A DNA stretch of 64,000 nucleotides from Impatiens glandulifera (GCF_907164915.1 NC_061866.1:44146320-44210319), one strand, 5' to 3'. Positions 36,480 to 50,800 are shown, numbered from the stretch's first letter. The notes: generated by a model not told the origin, from the sequence alone. Made by a program: numbers and translations.

Positions 36480-37900
36480 GTTATGGGAGATGGACCTGGC
36501 ATCTGGACTGTTAGACTAAGATTTTTTGAAATAGTTTTATAAGTGATATTAAGCAGAAAATGGGAAGGAGATTTCATTATTTAAACATTTATGGTTCCAA
36601 AAGAATTCAGTGACAGCCTAATAAAGACTATGTTCGATGATGTTCAAGTTGACCTTGAAGAAGGTTGCATTGAATTTGTCAAGCCTAGGGCTTTTCATGC
36701 TAAAATAGGTCTATGATCTCGTCTACTATAACAAGTCTCGTTGAGCTTATAAAAGTTGATTGTTTCCAAGTGCATATCTTTCTGTCCATGAGATATGGAG
36801 ACGAATGACGTTGTTTTAGAAATTTTTGGTAGAGCAATTTTAGTAGAAGAATGTTGTTCTTATCCCCTAGTGTGGGCCAGTTTTGCCTAAATTTTTGGTG
36901 GGGCGAAGTTCTCTTTATAGGAGCTGAGTTTGCGAAATCCTATGAGGGCTTCCTTTTGGTCGTCGTGCCCTTGGCTCGTGCTGTTGTGGCGGAGATGTCT
37001 GTTCTGGTTGGCCTCCAGTTTCGACTTGTCTTCAAAGACTTGGTGTGAGATGTTACTGTACTGTTACTATCGAGTTTAGGTTTGAGGAGGACAAACTTTT
37101 GACTAACTTGATACATTTTTATACTCTGAATCTGTTCGGTCCAAACATTCTTGACAATGTCACTAAAATCGTCATTTTTTATCTAAAAATCGAAGAACTT
37201 GAGGGCGTTTGGCTCTTTCCTTGTTATCCCCAAAAGCATAATGGGGCAGTGGTTGGAGATTTCCGAACCATGGACTTGGATGTGGGTTTTGGGGAATTAG
37301 ATGACTCAGGTTCTATTGATTATCCCTTTGTCGATTCAGCTCTTTCTAATGTGGTTGTTAACAAGCATGAATGACCAGATAAAAAAAGTTTCCAAAGCAG
37401 GCGGTTCAATGAAGCCCAAATCTTTGATACATTTGTTAAGTCGAGCATATCCTAGGAGAGCTAAAAAATTGGGAGTCTTTTGTTGATATGTCATAAGTTG
37501 AAATCACCTAAAATGGTCCAAGGCTTGTTGTCATCAATGTGGTTTCTAAGGCGGTTCTAGAGCACCATTCTGCTACTAATTGAGTTGTCACCGTATACGA
37601 TTGCAATATTGAGAAAGCTTAGCGTTTTTTTGCACTTGGGAGTTGTTATGAGTTTCTTTGACATCCACCATTTGAAGTCCCATCCGACCCAAATTCGACT
37701 GTATTTATTGTTGGAGTTGTGAATAAATTTACAGCCGTCCGCAAAACACTGTGAATAAATGTTCTCAACATTACTAAGTTTGACTTTGGTCTCAAGGATT
37801 CCAATAATTGTGATTTGTTCTTTTTCAATAACTCTCTTGGAATATTTGCTCTTGAGCGGGTCTTGAAACCTCTAATGTTTCATGTTCTAACGATTATTCA
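36480..37900 (-). pseudogene. L1-type LINE ORF2 fragment (endonuclease to start of RT)
   Basis: Read on the minus strand from 37,900 leftwards: IGILETKVKLSNVENI and NKYSRIWVGWD, then IAIVYGDNSISSRMVL and NKPWTILGDFN, all characteristic of the plant LINE apurinic endonuclease. These are followed by ALKFFDFYIKNDDF with VKNVW and MYQVSQKFVLLKPKL from the linker, and near 36,500-36,650 an RT-like stretch (FFKVNLNIIEH, AVTEFF). Many stops interrupt it. The plus-strand open frames at 36.85-37.49 kb are shadows of this sequence. Confidence 0.8.
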
Positions 37901-38132
37901 AGGTTATTTAAATCATGTTTCTGATCATCCTCTCGTTTCTTTACTTTGGTTTGCCTCTTGTTTTAACATAATTTATGTTCTTACCTTTGAGTCAATTTTA
38001 TGTATGACACAATTTTAAATTTGAGTTTTTTTTTAATAAAATCGGCCCAAGTTTGATTTCCAATTAGCAATTATTCCTTTTTAAAAAAAAAAAATTCTTA
38101 ATGCCTAACCACTAATACTATTTGGATCACAT

Positions 38133-40105
38133 TAGGGCTGCAAATGAGCCGAGTCGAGCTCAAACTTGCTGTAGCTCGAGCTCGACTCAATTAAGTATTT
38201 ATTAGCTCGACTCGAACTCGAACAAACTTATAAATTTGAGCTCGAGTTCGACTCGACTATATTACCTATGAGTTCAGCTCGACTCGAAAGTTTGAACAAA
38301 AATTGAGTTTTCAATTTCAAACTCGAGCTCGACTCAAACTTGAACTCAAGCTCCAACTCGAACCAAATTTATTTTCAAAATAAAAATATCAAACTTTCTC
38401 ACATATTCAACATTTATAACATGATATTTTAAAATTAAAATATGAAACAATCATAATAATTCAAAATTCCAAAACATTATTGTTCAAAACATCAAACTAT
38501 AATTACTAATCAAAATTCTAAAACACTTCCAAAACTATATGAATTGTTTGAACATTCAATATATTAATCTTCTTTTACTCATGTTCTTCAATCATAGCAC
38601 ACGTACTACTTGCATTCAATAATATGAAATGAGTTAAACTTAAAAAAAATACATGCAAAAATAAATAAGTGAAATTTAATTAACTTACTAAAATTTAACT
38701 AAAGTTATATTAAAAATAAAACAATTTTTTTTTTATCTCTTATTATATATAATATATTAAACTTTTTTTTTTTATCTCTTTCAATATTATATATAGTATA
38801 CTTTTATTATATATAATATATTAATAATTTTTTTTATTATTTTTTCAATATTAAATATATTATACTAATTATTATATTCCTAATATTCACTTTTATTATA
38901 TATAGTGAATTAATATTTTTTTCAATATTCTATATAATATATACTAATTTTATTATATATAATATATTAACATTTTTTATATATATTTTAATATTATATA
39001 TAATATACTAATTATTACCTCCCTAATATTTACTTTTATTATATATAATATATTAATATTTTTTTATCTATTTAATATTATATATAATATATTAGTTATT
39101 ATATCCCTAATATTTATTTTTATTGTATATAATATATTAACCTTTATTTATCTTTTTCATTATTATTTATAATAAACTTTTATTATATATATATAATATA
39201 TTAACTTTTCCTTATCTCTTTCAATATTATATATAATATATTAATTAATATAATATTATCATTACCTACTATTATTTTTTTTACTTATTCAACTCTATCT
39301 AGATAAACATAAAAGTTCTCGTAATAAATGAAGAAAGCATAAAGAAAAGCACGAAGAATACAAACTTACTATGTTAACCAACACAATAGTTGTTTTATTC
39401 TTTTCTTTGTCGCAAGATTTACTTAAAACAAAAAGAAATCAAAATTATTTTAAAAAAATAATAATAATTATAAAAGAAGTTAAAATAAATTCTAATACCT
39501 ATAATCTTTTGTGAATTAATGAGATGTGAAGACGGAAGAAAGAAGAAGAAAAATAAAAGATGAAAAATAAAAAAAATAATATTAAAACTGAATAAGAAGA
39601 GATAAAAACTAAAGAAGAATAGATAAGAGTGATTAAAGAAGAAAAAGAACTAAAGAAGAATAGATAAAAGTGATTGAAAAAGAAAAATAATTAAAGAAGA
39701 AGAGATAATAGTGATTGAAGAAGAAGAATAACTAGAGTAACTGAAAAAGAAGAAATATGATGATGATGAAGAAGAGATGAAGAGTCATGGACCTCATGGT
39801 ATAATATTATGAATGAACAATATATTAGGAATTAAAGTTTTACTTTAGGGGTTAATGGGCCTTCATGTGGGCTTTGAAGAGAGAGAGAAGAAAAAAAATA
39901 TTATTTAAAATTTAAATATTAAATGAATAAAAAATATTTATATATTATGCAGCTCGAAAAAGCTCGATAATCCATCGAGCAAACTTTATATGAGCTCGAG
40001 TTAGACTCAAATAATAAACGAGTCAGTTCGAGCTCGGCTCGAACTCGGTCAAAGTCAAGTTCAAGTCGAGCTTTGACCGAGTAGCTTGACTCATTTGCAG
40101 CCCTA
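38133..40105. mobile_element. 1,973-bp non-autonomous hAT element
   Basis: The termini are TAGGGCTGCAAATGAG and its inverse TCATTTGCAGCCCTA. They are flanked by a perfect 8-bp duplication GATCACAT (38,125-38,132 and 40,106-40,113). The subterminal regions are full of GAGCTCGA/TCGAGCTC repeats. The middle is AT-rich, including many TTATATATAATATATTAA-like repeats (about 38,720-39,250). There is no transposase. Confidence 0.93.
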
Positions 40106-40113
40106 GATCACAT

Positions 40114-40242
40114 CGGACACGTACTTAATTTCTTGTAAGTGTATTTAAAATTGGACCTAAATAGATATTATTTAGTTAAAACAAATAATTTAATAATGAT
40201 ACACACTATATGAATGTACGTGTTAATTCAAGCTCAAATAGA

Positions 40243-40279
<37 letters not shown>

Positions 40280-40777
40280 ATGATTAAGGAATAGAATTGG
40301 AGGTGGCATATACGCGCTTTCCACGTTCATCCGGGCATTTTGCAAATCTCGCAGGTCTTCGGAGCTCCGAATATATGTAGCGTCACTGTCTTCTTTTTGA
40401 GCATTTAGTGAGGGAATTGTCCAGTTATATGTATCTTCACTTTCTTTTTAAGCTTTTAGTGAGGGAATCGTGAAGAGGAATCGTCCGATTATATGTAATT
40501 CCTCGAAGATCTCCGAGACTTCTTAACATAGTAGCAAAAGATCCACATATCCCTCACTGTTCATACAAGCTTTTGGTGAGGGAATCGTGAAGAGGATTTG
40601 TTGTACCTCCTCGAAGATCTCCAAGACTTCTTAACAGAGCAGCCAAAGATCCATATATCTCAAGACCTAAATGCGGCAATAATGAGGTTCATTCAAAAAC
40701 TCCACTCCTTAAGCATTGTGCACCAAAACCTCGTACAGGACTTTGTCTGTGCCAGTCCCTAGGTTTCCATCAAGTCT
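40114..40777. repeat. Microsatellite and degenerate tandem repeat before the copia element
   Basis: A (TA)n run lies at about 40,246-40,277. From about 40,395 to 40,660 a unit of roughly 117 bp containing GTGAGGGAATCGTGAAGAGG and CCTCGAAGATCTCC-AGACTTCTTAACA occurs at least twice. There is no gene. Confidence 0.65.
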
Positions 40778-41147
40778 TGTAGAAGAAATGTAAAAATAAT
40801 TCAATATTTAGTTATGAATTTGTTAAAGACTTAGTTATGATCTTGTTAGATTGTTAAGCTAAGTTGTTATAACCATTCATTTTGTTATAACCATATTTGT
40901 ATTAAGTAGTATTAATTATAAAGGTTTGTGTATAATTTGTACATATAATTAGTTGAGATACTTATTTAGAATATGTGGGAGTTTTTGTACCAATATTGGA
41001 CTTTGTGATATTATTAATATGGAATAAAATATCACAAGTCCCTTTACAGATTTTTCTCTCAATTTTGTGTTCTTCATTTCTCTCAAAATTCTCTCTACAA
41101 ATTATTCATATATCTTCTTGATTCAACGATTATCGTTGAATTGCACA
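40778..41147 (+). repeat. 5' LTR of copia element 2
   Basis: It begins TGTAGAAGAAATG and ends ...GAATTGCACA. It is followed directly by the primer binding site TGGTATCAGAGC (41,148-41,159), complementary to initiator Met-tRNA. Length is 370 bp. It matches the 3' LTR at 56,309-56,652, with an 18-bp local duplication (CATTCATTTTGTTATAAC) extra here and about fifteen or more substitutions. Confidence 0.92.
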
Positions 41148-44100
41148 TGGTATCAGAGCAAGAATCGTTCTAACGCTAAAGATTATCGGAGAAGCAAACA
41201 CCAAAATGGTGAATATCATTGAAGAATCAAGTAACCCTAGCCATACATCTACAGGGCATATCTCTCACTCCTCTCCTCAATCGAATCTTCCGATAAAAAG
41301 GAAGTATAACAACGATCCTCTTGTGATTCATCCGGCAGATCATCCATGACTTACACTTACAACGACAGTTCTTACTAGAGAAACTTACTATGGGTGGTGC
41401 CTTAACGTCCAACTTGCATTATCTGCAAAAATCAAGATCAGCTTCATTGATGGATCATTTTCGAGGCCAATGAATCCTGAAAACGAAAGATAGTAGGGAA
41501 TCGTTGACTCCATGGTCAGAGCATGGATGATGAATACGATCGATATAAGGCTTCAAAGGAGGTTTCAGTCGACCAAGAATAGTCGTAATCTGTGGCTGGA
41601 GTGAAATCTAGATATAAAAGGAACAACGGTCAGAGGAGATACTATTTGCAGAAAGACATTGTCATCCTACAATAAGGAGAAAATGATCTTGAAGAATACT
41701 ATTCTAAGGTAAGACTTCTTTAGGATGAAATGATGAGTTTAAAGCCACTTAGGAGATGTAGATATAGAGGAACTAAGACAGATTGTGATGGATGCTTTAT
41801 TGAACAAGAGATATTACAAGATGATGAGGAAAATAAGTTGTTACAATTTCTAATGGGACTTAACGAACAATATGAATACGTTAAGGATCAAATTTTGATG
41901 CAAGAACCATGACCTACTATGTATAAGGCATTCACTATGTTACATAATGTTAAAAAGAAAAACTACTTGAGGAATGTTAATCAAGGTAGTTCTATGTATA
42001 CAAGGGGGAAATGATATGAGGAACAACAGTTCAGACAAGTCTAAGTCCAGGAATGTGGTGTGTCTTCATTGTGGAGGAAAAGACCACCTCAAGAAAAATT
42101 GTTTCAAGATAGTTGGATATCATGACTAGTGGAAACAACCAAAGGAAAGATCAAACGATAAATATAAAAGGAAAGGATCATTCAACGTGGCTAACAATGT
42201 CTCCAATCAAGATGAATATGCAGACTCCAACGCTTGAGGAGTATATGATGTATAAGGAGTTTTCATCAATTGTTTAAATTAGAAAGATGATAGGGAATTT
42301 ATATTTCGTTTCTGATGATAGAACTACTAATAATGTTTCTGATTTTTTTTCTTTTAGATTATGAAAACAATGTTTCTGATAATAACCTTTTTAGTCAGAG
42401 TGTAAACATTTTAATTGTTGATTCTGAAATTCTTCATAAAAGATTTAGACATCCTTCAGATGAAGTCATTAAGAAAGTTTACCAAATTTTTTTCATGGAG
42501 ATAAACATTGTTATACATGTCCATTGTCTAAATCACACAAATTACCTTTCATGAATAGCACAACTAATACTAACAAAACATCTGAGCTTATTCATGTGGA
42601 TTTGTTAGTTCCTTATAGAGAAGAATCTGTTTTAAATTGTTCATATATGCTAACTATTGTGGATAATTTTTCTAGATGTACATGGATTACTTAATTCCTG
42701 ATAAAACTTTTGTTTTTGAATAACTTCAAGTTTTTTTTTGTTTTTATAAAAAAATAGTATCAAATTGCAGTTAAGATAATTAGAACATATAATGAGACTG
42801 AATTCATAAACAATAGTTGTTCTAATTTGTTTAAATTTCTAGGAATGATTCATCAAACAACTTGTGCATATATTCCACAACAAAATGGGGTTGTGGAAAG
42901 AAAACATAGACATTTGGTTCAAGTAGCTAGGTCAATTATGTTTGATTCACACATGCCTTCTAAATTTTGGCCATATTCATTACTTATTGCTACATATTTG
43001 ATTAACCGAATGCCTATGAAAATGCTTGATTGAAAAACTTCATTTTTTATGTTTAATAAAACTAATCCAGATTATAATTTCTTAAGAATTTTTGGATGTT
43101 TATGTTATGCTACAAATATAATTCCACAAAATTAAAAGTTTGCACATAGACGATTGACATGTGTATTCATTGGATATCCTATGAATTAGAAATGATATAA
43201 TGTATATGAATTAGAAATTGGAATTATATCTATTTTTAGGGATGTGATTTTTCATGAGGATATGTTTTCATTCATGACTAATAAAAATTTATTAGAATGC
43301 TCTAAAGTTAAATTAGTAAATGTTTCATCCTTTTGACATGATGAACTTGAAGATATAAGCATAAAAGAACATGAAAGTGATGTTATACCTGAATCTTCGG
43401 TTGAAACTCACCCTGAATCTTCTGCTGAAACACAACCTGAATCTTCTGCTGAAACTCAAGTTGAGAATATTTTACCTGAAATTTTAGTTGATAATCAAAA
43501 TGAAAACTCTGCCACATTGAATAGTAAAAGAAAATTTTGTAAAAAGAAGCTCTAGAATTTCACATACACCATCTTGAATGAAAGATTTCATAAATAAAAC
43601 TGACAATAGTAAGAAAAATTCCACTCCTTTAACTTTTCCTTTTTCAACTGTTTGTAATGATTCTATATATACCAATTTTTTAGGAAAGATTGATCAAACA
43701 CATGATCCAATTTCATATAAACAATCTGTTTTAAATTCAGATTGGGTTGAAGCAATGAATCTTGAACTAAATACTTTAAATAAAAACAACACTTGAACAT
43801 TTACACAATTACTGAAAGGTAAAAAGGTCATTGGATGTCGATGGATTTTCAAAACAAAAATGCATGCATATAGTAATATAGATAAATGTAAAATACATCT
43901 TATGGCAAAATGTTATAATAAAATTGATGGAATTGATTTTCATCAAAGTTTTGCACCAGTTGTGAAAAATGTAACTGTTTGGTTATTGCTTTCATTAACA
44001 GACGCAAATAAATGGCATTTACACCAGATTGATGTAAATAATGCATTTTTGCATGGTTCTCTTGATGAAGATGTGTACATATATCTATACCAGAAGGTTT

Positions 44101-45079
44101 AAAATCTGAATTTCTAAATTAAGTATGCAAACTCAATAAGAGTTTATATGGACTAAAATAGTCCTTAAGACAATGGCATTCTAAAATCTCTAAATGACTT
44201 TAAAATATTGTTTTTTACAATCTTAGAATGATCACTGCCTATTTATTAAAAGTATAGGAGATCAAATTACTTGTTTACTACTTTATGTTGATGATATTTT
44301 AATGGCTGATAATTCATTCCAGGACATTAAAAACATTAAATCTATAATTGATTCTAAATGCTCCATTAAGGATCTTGTCAAAGTTAAGTTTTTTTTAAGA
44401 TTAGAAATTATTCATAAAGAATAAGGCATATATGTGAATCAAAGGAAATATGTTCTTGATCTTGTGTCTGATTTAGAATTAATTGTTTCAAAGTCATCTA
44501 TAATTCCTATAATAAAAGGAGCGAAGTTGATTAATGATCTTATAAATGATGATTTATGTGGTGTAAACCAGCATAGAAGATTGGTTGGTAGACTGCTTTA
44601 TTTGAACTTCACAATACCTGACATTGCATATTGTGTTCAACAATTAAGTCAGTTCATAAATAAACCCTTTAAATCTCATTTTAATGCTGCTATACAAGTG
44701 GTTAAATATTTGAAAGGAACTCCTTTTTAGGAGTATTTTATTCTTCAAAAAATAATCTTAAGTTTTCTGCTTTCTGTGATAATGATTGGGGATCTTGTTT
44801 GGATTCAAGGAAATCATTAACAAGTTATTGTGTATACCTCGGAAATTCGCTAATTGCTTGGAAAACGAACAAACAACAAACTGTTTCTCGTTCTCGTTCT
44901 TCTGCTGAAGCTGAATATCGTAACATGGCTTCAATAGTGTGTGAATTACAGTGGATAACATATTTGCTGTTAGATTTCAAAATCCAGATTGCCCTGCCAA
45001 TTACACTTCATTATGATAATAAAGCAGCAATTCACATTACCGTAAACCCGATTTTTATGAGCGGACAAAACACATTGAT
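41148..45079 (+). pseudogene. Copia element 2 Gag-Pol, broken (left part)
   Basis: Decayed Ty1/copia polyprotein. Gag remains at about 41,206-42,240 include a zinc knuckle CLHCGGKDHLKKNC at 42,061-42,102. The integrase region has the zinc-binding LHKRFRHPSDE at about 42,430 and the core motif PQQNGVVERKHRHL at about 42,877. Reverse transcriptase runs 43,730-44,730: DANKWHLHQIDVNNAFLHG at about 44,000-44,055, and the catalytic YVDD at 44,284-44,295. RNase H includes SRSRSSAEAEYRNMA and HYDNKAAIHI up to 45,079. Numerous stops and shifts make it inactive. RNase H continues at 56,138 after the CACTA insertion. Confidence 0.92.
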
Positions 45080-45094
45080 CACTGGTGAAAAAGG

Positions 45095-45800
45095 GGTCAA
45101 AACCGAGAGTTAAAACTCTCGGTTTTGACCCTATAACTTTCGGTGAAGACACCTTACCGAAGGTTTTAGTTACCCTCGCCATCCCTCGGTATTGACTCTC
45201 TCGGGACTTCCATAAAGTGAAAAACCGAGAGTTATATGAAAACTTTCGGGTTTTTCTCTTTGTGGAAAAACCGAGGGTTTTACAAGACCTTTCGGGTTTT
45301 CTCTTTGTGGAAAAACCGAGGGTTTTACAAAGACCTTTCGGTTTTCCTATTTTGTGGAAAACCGAGGGTTTTACAAAGACCTTTCGGTTTTCCTCGTTTT
45401 ACAAATAACTTTCGGTTTTTCTCTGTGTGGAAAACCCGAGGGTTTTTGCAAAGAACTTTCGGTTTTTCTCTATGTGGAAAACCGAGAGTTATTTACAAAA
45501 CTCTCGGTTTTCCTCTTCGGGTAAAAACCGAGAGTTTTCATATAACTCTCGGGTTTCTCCTTTTCAAGAAAACCGAAAGTTATATGAAAACTCTCGGTTT
45601 TTACCCGAAGAGGAAAACCGAGAGTTATTTACAAAACTTTCGGTTTTCCTCTTTTGGATAAAAACCGAGGGTTTGTCATATAACTCTCGGTTTTCTCTTT
45701 GGCTAAAAATCGAGAGTTTTCCAATATCTCTCGTTTTTTCCAAAAAGAGAAAAACCGAGAGATTTCAATATTACTTTCGGTTTTTTCCCCAAATTTTTTA
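45095..45800. repeat. Left subterminal hairpin-repeat array of the CACTA element
   Basis: About 700 bp made of alternating ACCGAGAGTT / ACCGAGGGTTTT units and their inverses AACTCTCGGTT / CTTTCGG, spaced about 20-45 bp so that neighbouring units form hairpins. In En/Spm the equivalent subterminal motifs are the TNPA binding sites; that role here is by analogy. The open frames reported across 45.2-45.8 kb in several frames are produced by the repeats. Confidence 0.9.
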
Positions 45801-45999
45801 AAAATGTGCGGATTATTTTGCTTGCAACCAAAACCTGTTCAGCCAAACCAATATATTAATGATAAAAGAAATGCAGCATACATTAAACGATCACATTAAT
45901 TGATCATGAACATTACAAAATTTGAAACCAAACTAATATTCCGAACAATCTGTTATAAATTCAACCTATAATGAAAACATGTTTTGAATCGAAACAACC

Positions 46000-47778
46000 T
46001 TAGCTTGTGGGGGGAGGAGGTGGTTGTTGCCTCATATATAATTCGATTCTCTCCATTCTTGCGTTCATCTCTGACTTCTCCCTCTCCATTTTTTCGGTAA
46101 TCTCTAACTTCTCCCTCTCCATTCTTTCCACAATTTCTTGCTTTTCTAATTGCAATTCTTCCATTTTCCGCCTTTTTTCTTCATCTCTCTTCTCCAGTTC
46201 CTCCAGCTTGAGCTTCATTATTTGATTCTCTTCTAACAATCGCTCATTGTTTCGCTATGAACTATTTCCACTACGACGATCCTCACGAAAGTGTGTGGGC
46301 CGGACGCTTGATCCCATTCCGAACACTACCCCGTGTTTTTGTTGTCCGAATACCCTCTCCGTCAATTCAAAATCCGATATTCCCGGTTCGTTACTAACAA
46401 CCTCTTCCATCTCAGCCTGCACAATTCAAATAAAATATCATTTCTATAATAAAAAACTAGGCATATTCAATTCACTTACAATTTTTTCTTGCACGTGTTC
46501 GTCCGGGACGGGTGTTGGGTTTTCTTGTGTCGGTTTTGGTGTACGGGTCCTCTTGAATACTTCAATTACAGACGGTGGCCGTCCCATTTCAATCGCCTGT
46601 TGAAATAAATGATTTATATAATTAATAACAATTTTTATATTAAGTTATTACAAATAATGAACTTACCAACTCGTCTTCAATTTGTGCAAACGGTCTACTT
46701 CCCGTTCGATGCGGGAATTTCAGATTCTTCCGGTTCTTCATATTTGTAGAACTGTGTCTCTGTATTTGAAATAACAAATGAAGTTAGATTAATTAATATC
46801 AACTTTTATTTGAATTATGAAACCGTACCTTAAACGTTTCTGTGAAGAAATGGTTGCGACACACAAACTCCCAATCATCTCGATTGTAGTCTGGTGGAGG
46901 ATTAGCCAGTACCGCCGCCTCGTCTCCGTTGTGGACGCGGATATAATTCTTGTTCAAATCCGACCGCCATCTATCCCATATCTGATTGGCGTGTCCCAAC
47001 CCCGTCTTTCGAAAAGACTCAATGTCACCATTAGTCGCTTCGAACGGATCCTGAAAAAAATAACATCCAAATGTTACAAATAATTATTTAATGACGTAAT
47101 GTATAATCAAGTTATAAGTATTACCTTGATAGCAATCCACAGTGAATCCAATTGGTCTGCACTTAAAGCCTTCCACTTGAGAAGACGGTGTGAGACGGCT
47201 GCGGGGTCCCGGATAATCGACCCCACATGTCTAGACCACCGTGTTCTTCCCACGTCTGTACCGCCTGGCCTCCCATCATTCTCTCTAAACGTTAGAGGGA
47301 TCCTCGTCCCCGCTAGCCTCTTAGACATCGCAATATTCTTGTTCTTCCCCCGTCTCTTGCGGGCAGAAGATTCTTCAAAATTATCAAAATCTTAATTAAA
47401 TATGTCAATCAATTGAAACACTAACTAATTTGTAAACGAAATACATGTCGATGATGGGTCGGGAGTGGTCCCGTGCTCCTCCTCGTCATCCTGCTCCTCG
47501 ATAGGCTCCTCAAGACCCTCGTCTTCAGCCTCATCGCTAGGCAGGTTATCAGCGAATGTGCTCTCTATATACTCTGCGAGGTCATCATCGTCTTCAGTCT
47601 CGTATGTTCGGGGAGGCGCAGTAGCTATCGGGACCACAGGAATCGGTGGTTGGTCTCTCGAAGACGATCCTCGTCGCTTTAACGACTCGGATTGGGCAAG
47701 TAGGTTTTGGTAACTCTTATCCAATTTCTTGGGTGTCTTCCTCATACTCTTCCAAGTTGTTTTAGGACCTTCAGGCAT
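46000..47778 (-). pseudogene. TNPA-like protein gene (Transposase_24 type), one nonsense codon
   Basis: Six exons with consistent phase: 47,778-47,445, 47,390-47,125, 47,050-46,829, 46,759-46,667, 46,596-46,480 and 46,416-46,000. They would give 482 residues. Exon 1 begins MPEGPKTTWKSMRKTP and ends in an acidic stretch. Exons 2-5 form the Transposase_24-like region, including GRTRWSRHVGSIIRDP, GHANQIWDRWRSDL and AIEMGRPPSVIEVFKRTRTP. The last exon ends in a Glu/Lys/Arg coiled coil and QQPPPPPTS. An in-frame TAG at 46,255-46,257 (codon 398) falls just before the coiled coil. TNPA binds subterminal repeats and helps bring the transposon ends together. The start lies 111 bp past the TNPD stop on the same strand, so both may come from one alternatively spliced transcript as in En/Spm. 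Confidence 0.85.
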
Positions 47779-47888
47779 TCTTAATTCACACCATTAATAA
47801 AAATGAGTGAATAATTGAAATAAAGTAGTAATAAAAATGAATATAAAGTTAAAAACATAATTAAATCTACCTAATTAATTAATCTGAA

Positions 47889-50800
47889 CTATATGTTTGT
47901 AAACCGCGGTTTTATTTTTGTCACAATCTTCCAACCGGGTCGGGCTGACATATCAGGGGCGTAGAATACTTGTTTTGCTTGACTCGCCAATATATACGGG
48001 TCTTGACTTTGCGTTTTCAATATTCGGTTTACATTTACACTTACGAAGCCATATTTATCCACTTTCACTCCTAGTTCCCCCGAGTGTGTATCAAACCACT
48101 TACACTTGAATAAAACAACTCGTTTGTGAGAATAGTATTGTAATTCGATTATATCCGTCAAAACTCCGTAGTATGACATAGTTTCAGATCCGTTGTACCC
48201 CTCAACAACCACCCCACTATTTTGAGTTGTCAAACCTTCGTCGTGTTTTTCTGTACAGAATTTGAATCCGTTTACTTTACACCAAACATACATAGACGAG
48301 TACATACTTGGACCTTCTCCTAAGATCTTGAGGTCTCTTGATATGTCGTTAATTTCTGCTAAATGGGCGACCTATATATGTATCCGAAATGTAGTTGTTA
48401 ATATGAATAAGAAGAGTTAGGATATATGGTTTGTAATTTACTCACTCGATGCTTGAAATATGCGGCAAACGTTTCTCCACTGGACTCGTTGTTATAATCT
48501 CTGCAAATAGATCGAATGCTAATTAGTAACACTCTTTAATGCTAATTAGTAACAGCAACATTGAATCTTACATGTAAAAAGGTTCTGCTTCGGGACAATT
48601 TTTCAAAATGTACGAATGAGCTGTCACTCGATCGATATAATCCAAGTTGTATACTTTTCCGTTGGATAGGTCTTCCAATGATGCAAATATTGAAATCCCC
48701 GAGATTTCAGGTTGTGCATTTTCTTGATCTTGTTCCTCCATATACCTGGCACATAAACTAATACTTTCGTTAACAAGATAGCTCTCGCTTATAGAGGCTT
48801 CGGGGTGGTTATTATTCCGCAAATATCTTTTCATTGTACCCATGTAATGTTCAAAGGGATACATCCATCGATACTGAACAGGTCCTCCAAGCAAAGCCTC
48901 AAATGACAAGTGAACCGGGAGATGCATCATGATGTCGAAGATTGACGGCGGAAAAATCATTTCAAATTTGCAAAGTGTCAATGTAATATCCATGTACAAT
49001 TGTTCCAGGTCCTCTTGAATCAACTCTTTGAAGCACAACAACCGAAAGAAACGAGACAAATTTACTAACGCATCATACACATACTCTGGAAGCAATCCAC
49101 GAGTTGCTAAAGGAATTAGATATTCCAACAAAATGTGACAATCATGACTCTTTAATCCCGAAAGTTTTTTCTCTTCCAAATTTACACAACCCCCGATATT
49201 TGAGCAAAACCCATCAGGCAACTTGAGATCTTTCAAGAAGTTACAAAGACGTATTTTATTTTCGGATGTCAAAGTGAAAGGCGCTTCTGGATAATGAACA
49301 ACTCCTTCATCATTTATAAGATGTAACCATGATTTTATGCCTAAGAGTTCTAAGTCTTTACGAGCTTTAGGACCATCCTTAGTCTTCTCTTTCACATTCA
49401 TTATTGTTCCCAACACGCTATCACAAATATTTTTCTCAATATGCATCACATCCAAATTATGTCTCAATAATAGCGATTTCCAATAAGGTAGACGGAAGAA
49501 AATGCTAAGTTTGTTCCAATTGTCTCGCCGCGTTTCATGATATATCTTGGTTCTCTTGCTCATATCCGCATTGAGAATAATGTCTTCTAGGTCTTGTGCT
49601 TGCTCATAACTTTCTTGCCCCGTTAACAATCTAGGGGGATCTCTATAATCAGTTCGACCATCAAACGACTCTTTATCCCTTCTGTATTTGTGCTTCGGCG
49701 GAAGGAAGCGTCTATGACCCAAGTAACATTGTTTGGAACCATGAACCAATCGAAGAGACATTGTGTCGTTGTTACAACAAGGACAAGCGAATTTACCTTT
49801 CGTACTCCAGCCTGATAAATTCGCGTATGCGGGAAAGTCGTTAATGGTCCACAACAACGCAACTCGCATGTTAAAGTATTGCGAGGTGTGTGCATCAAAC
49901 GTTCTCACTCCTGTTTGCCACAGTTCATGCAACTCTTCGATCAATGGCTGGAGAAATATGTCAATTGCATCTCCCGGACTCTTTGGACCCGGAATTAACA
50001 TAGATAAAATGAAATTGCTAGAATCCATGCAAGTCGTGGGTGACACATTATAAGGGACAAGAATTACCGGCCAAACACTGTATGATTTTTTTCCATTTGC
50101 AAATGGTTGAAACCCATCGCTTGATAAACCAAGTCTTACGTTTCGAGATTCTGAAGCAAAATCTGTATAATTTTCATCAAACGTCTTCCAAGTTAAGGAA
50201 TCAGCGGGGTGTCTCAACGTATCACTATCAACTCTTCCTTCTTTATGTCATCTCATCATTGGAGCCGTCTTTGAGGACATGTATAGTCTTTGCAGTCTTG
50301 GTATTAAAGGGAAATATCTCAACACCTTTTTTGGAATGAATTTCTCGTTTTGCTTCTCCCGAACTGTCCCACTTGTTTGGTCGACTTTCCATCTTGAAAG
50401 ACCGCAAACTCTGCACGAATCTTCATTTATGTCGTCCTTCCAAAATAGCATACAGTTGTTCTTACATGCGTCTATCTTGTCATATTTAAGCCCGATATCA
50501 GTAATGAATTTTTTACTTTCGTAGTATGAGTTTGGCAATTGAGCGTCAATCGGTAATATGTAGTCTTTAAGCAGACGCAGCAACATATCGAACGAAGAAT
50601 TCGTCCATTGACATACATTTTTTATGTGAAGTAGTTTCAGTAGTGCCGATGATTTCGTTATTCGAGCACTTTCATACAATGGCCGTTTGGAATCATCAAG
50701 CAATTTATAAAATCTTTGCGCATCTTCGACTGGTTCATCGTTGCTCGGGACGTCATTAACGTTGGGGAACATATCGTTTATAAATTCGTGCATATAACGT

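Noticed and set aside
36851..38018. Plus-strand frames as a novel gene
   Set aside because: The minus strand reads as LINE endonuclease, linker and RT start, so these are antisense shadows.
45217..45899. Several overlapping plus-strand frames with repeated KPRVLQ-type peptides
   Set aside because: They are open only because of the hairpin repeat array; all frames show the same repeated words and no domain.
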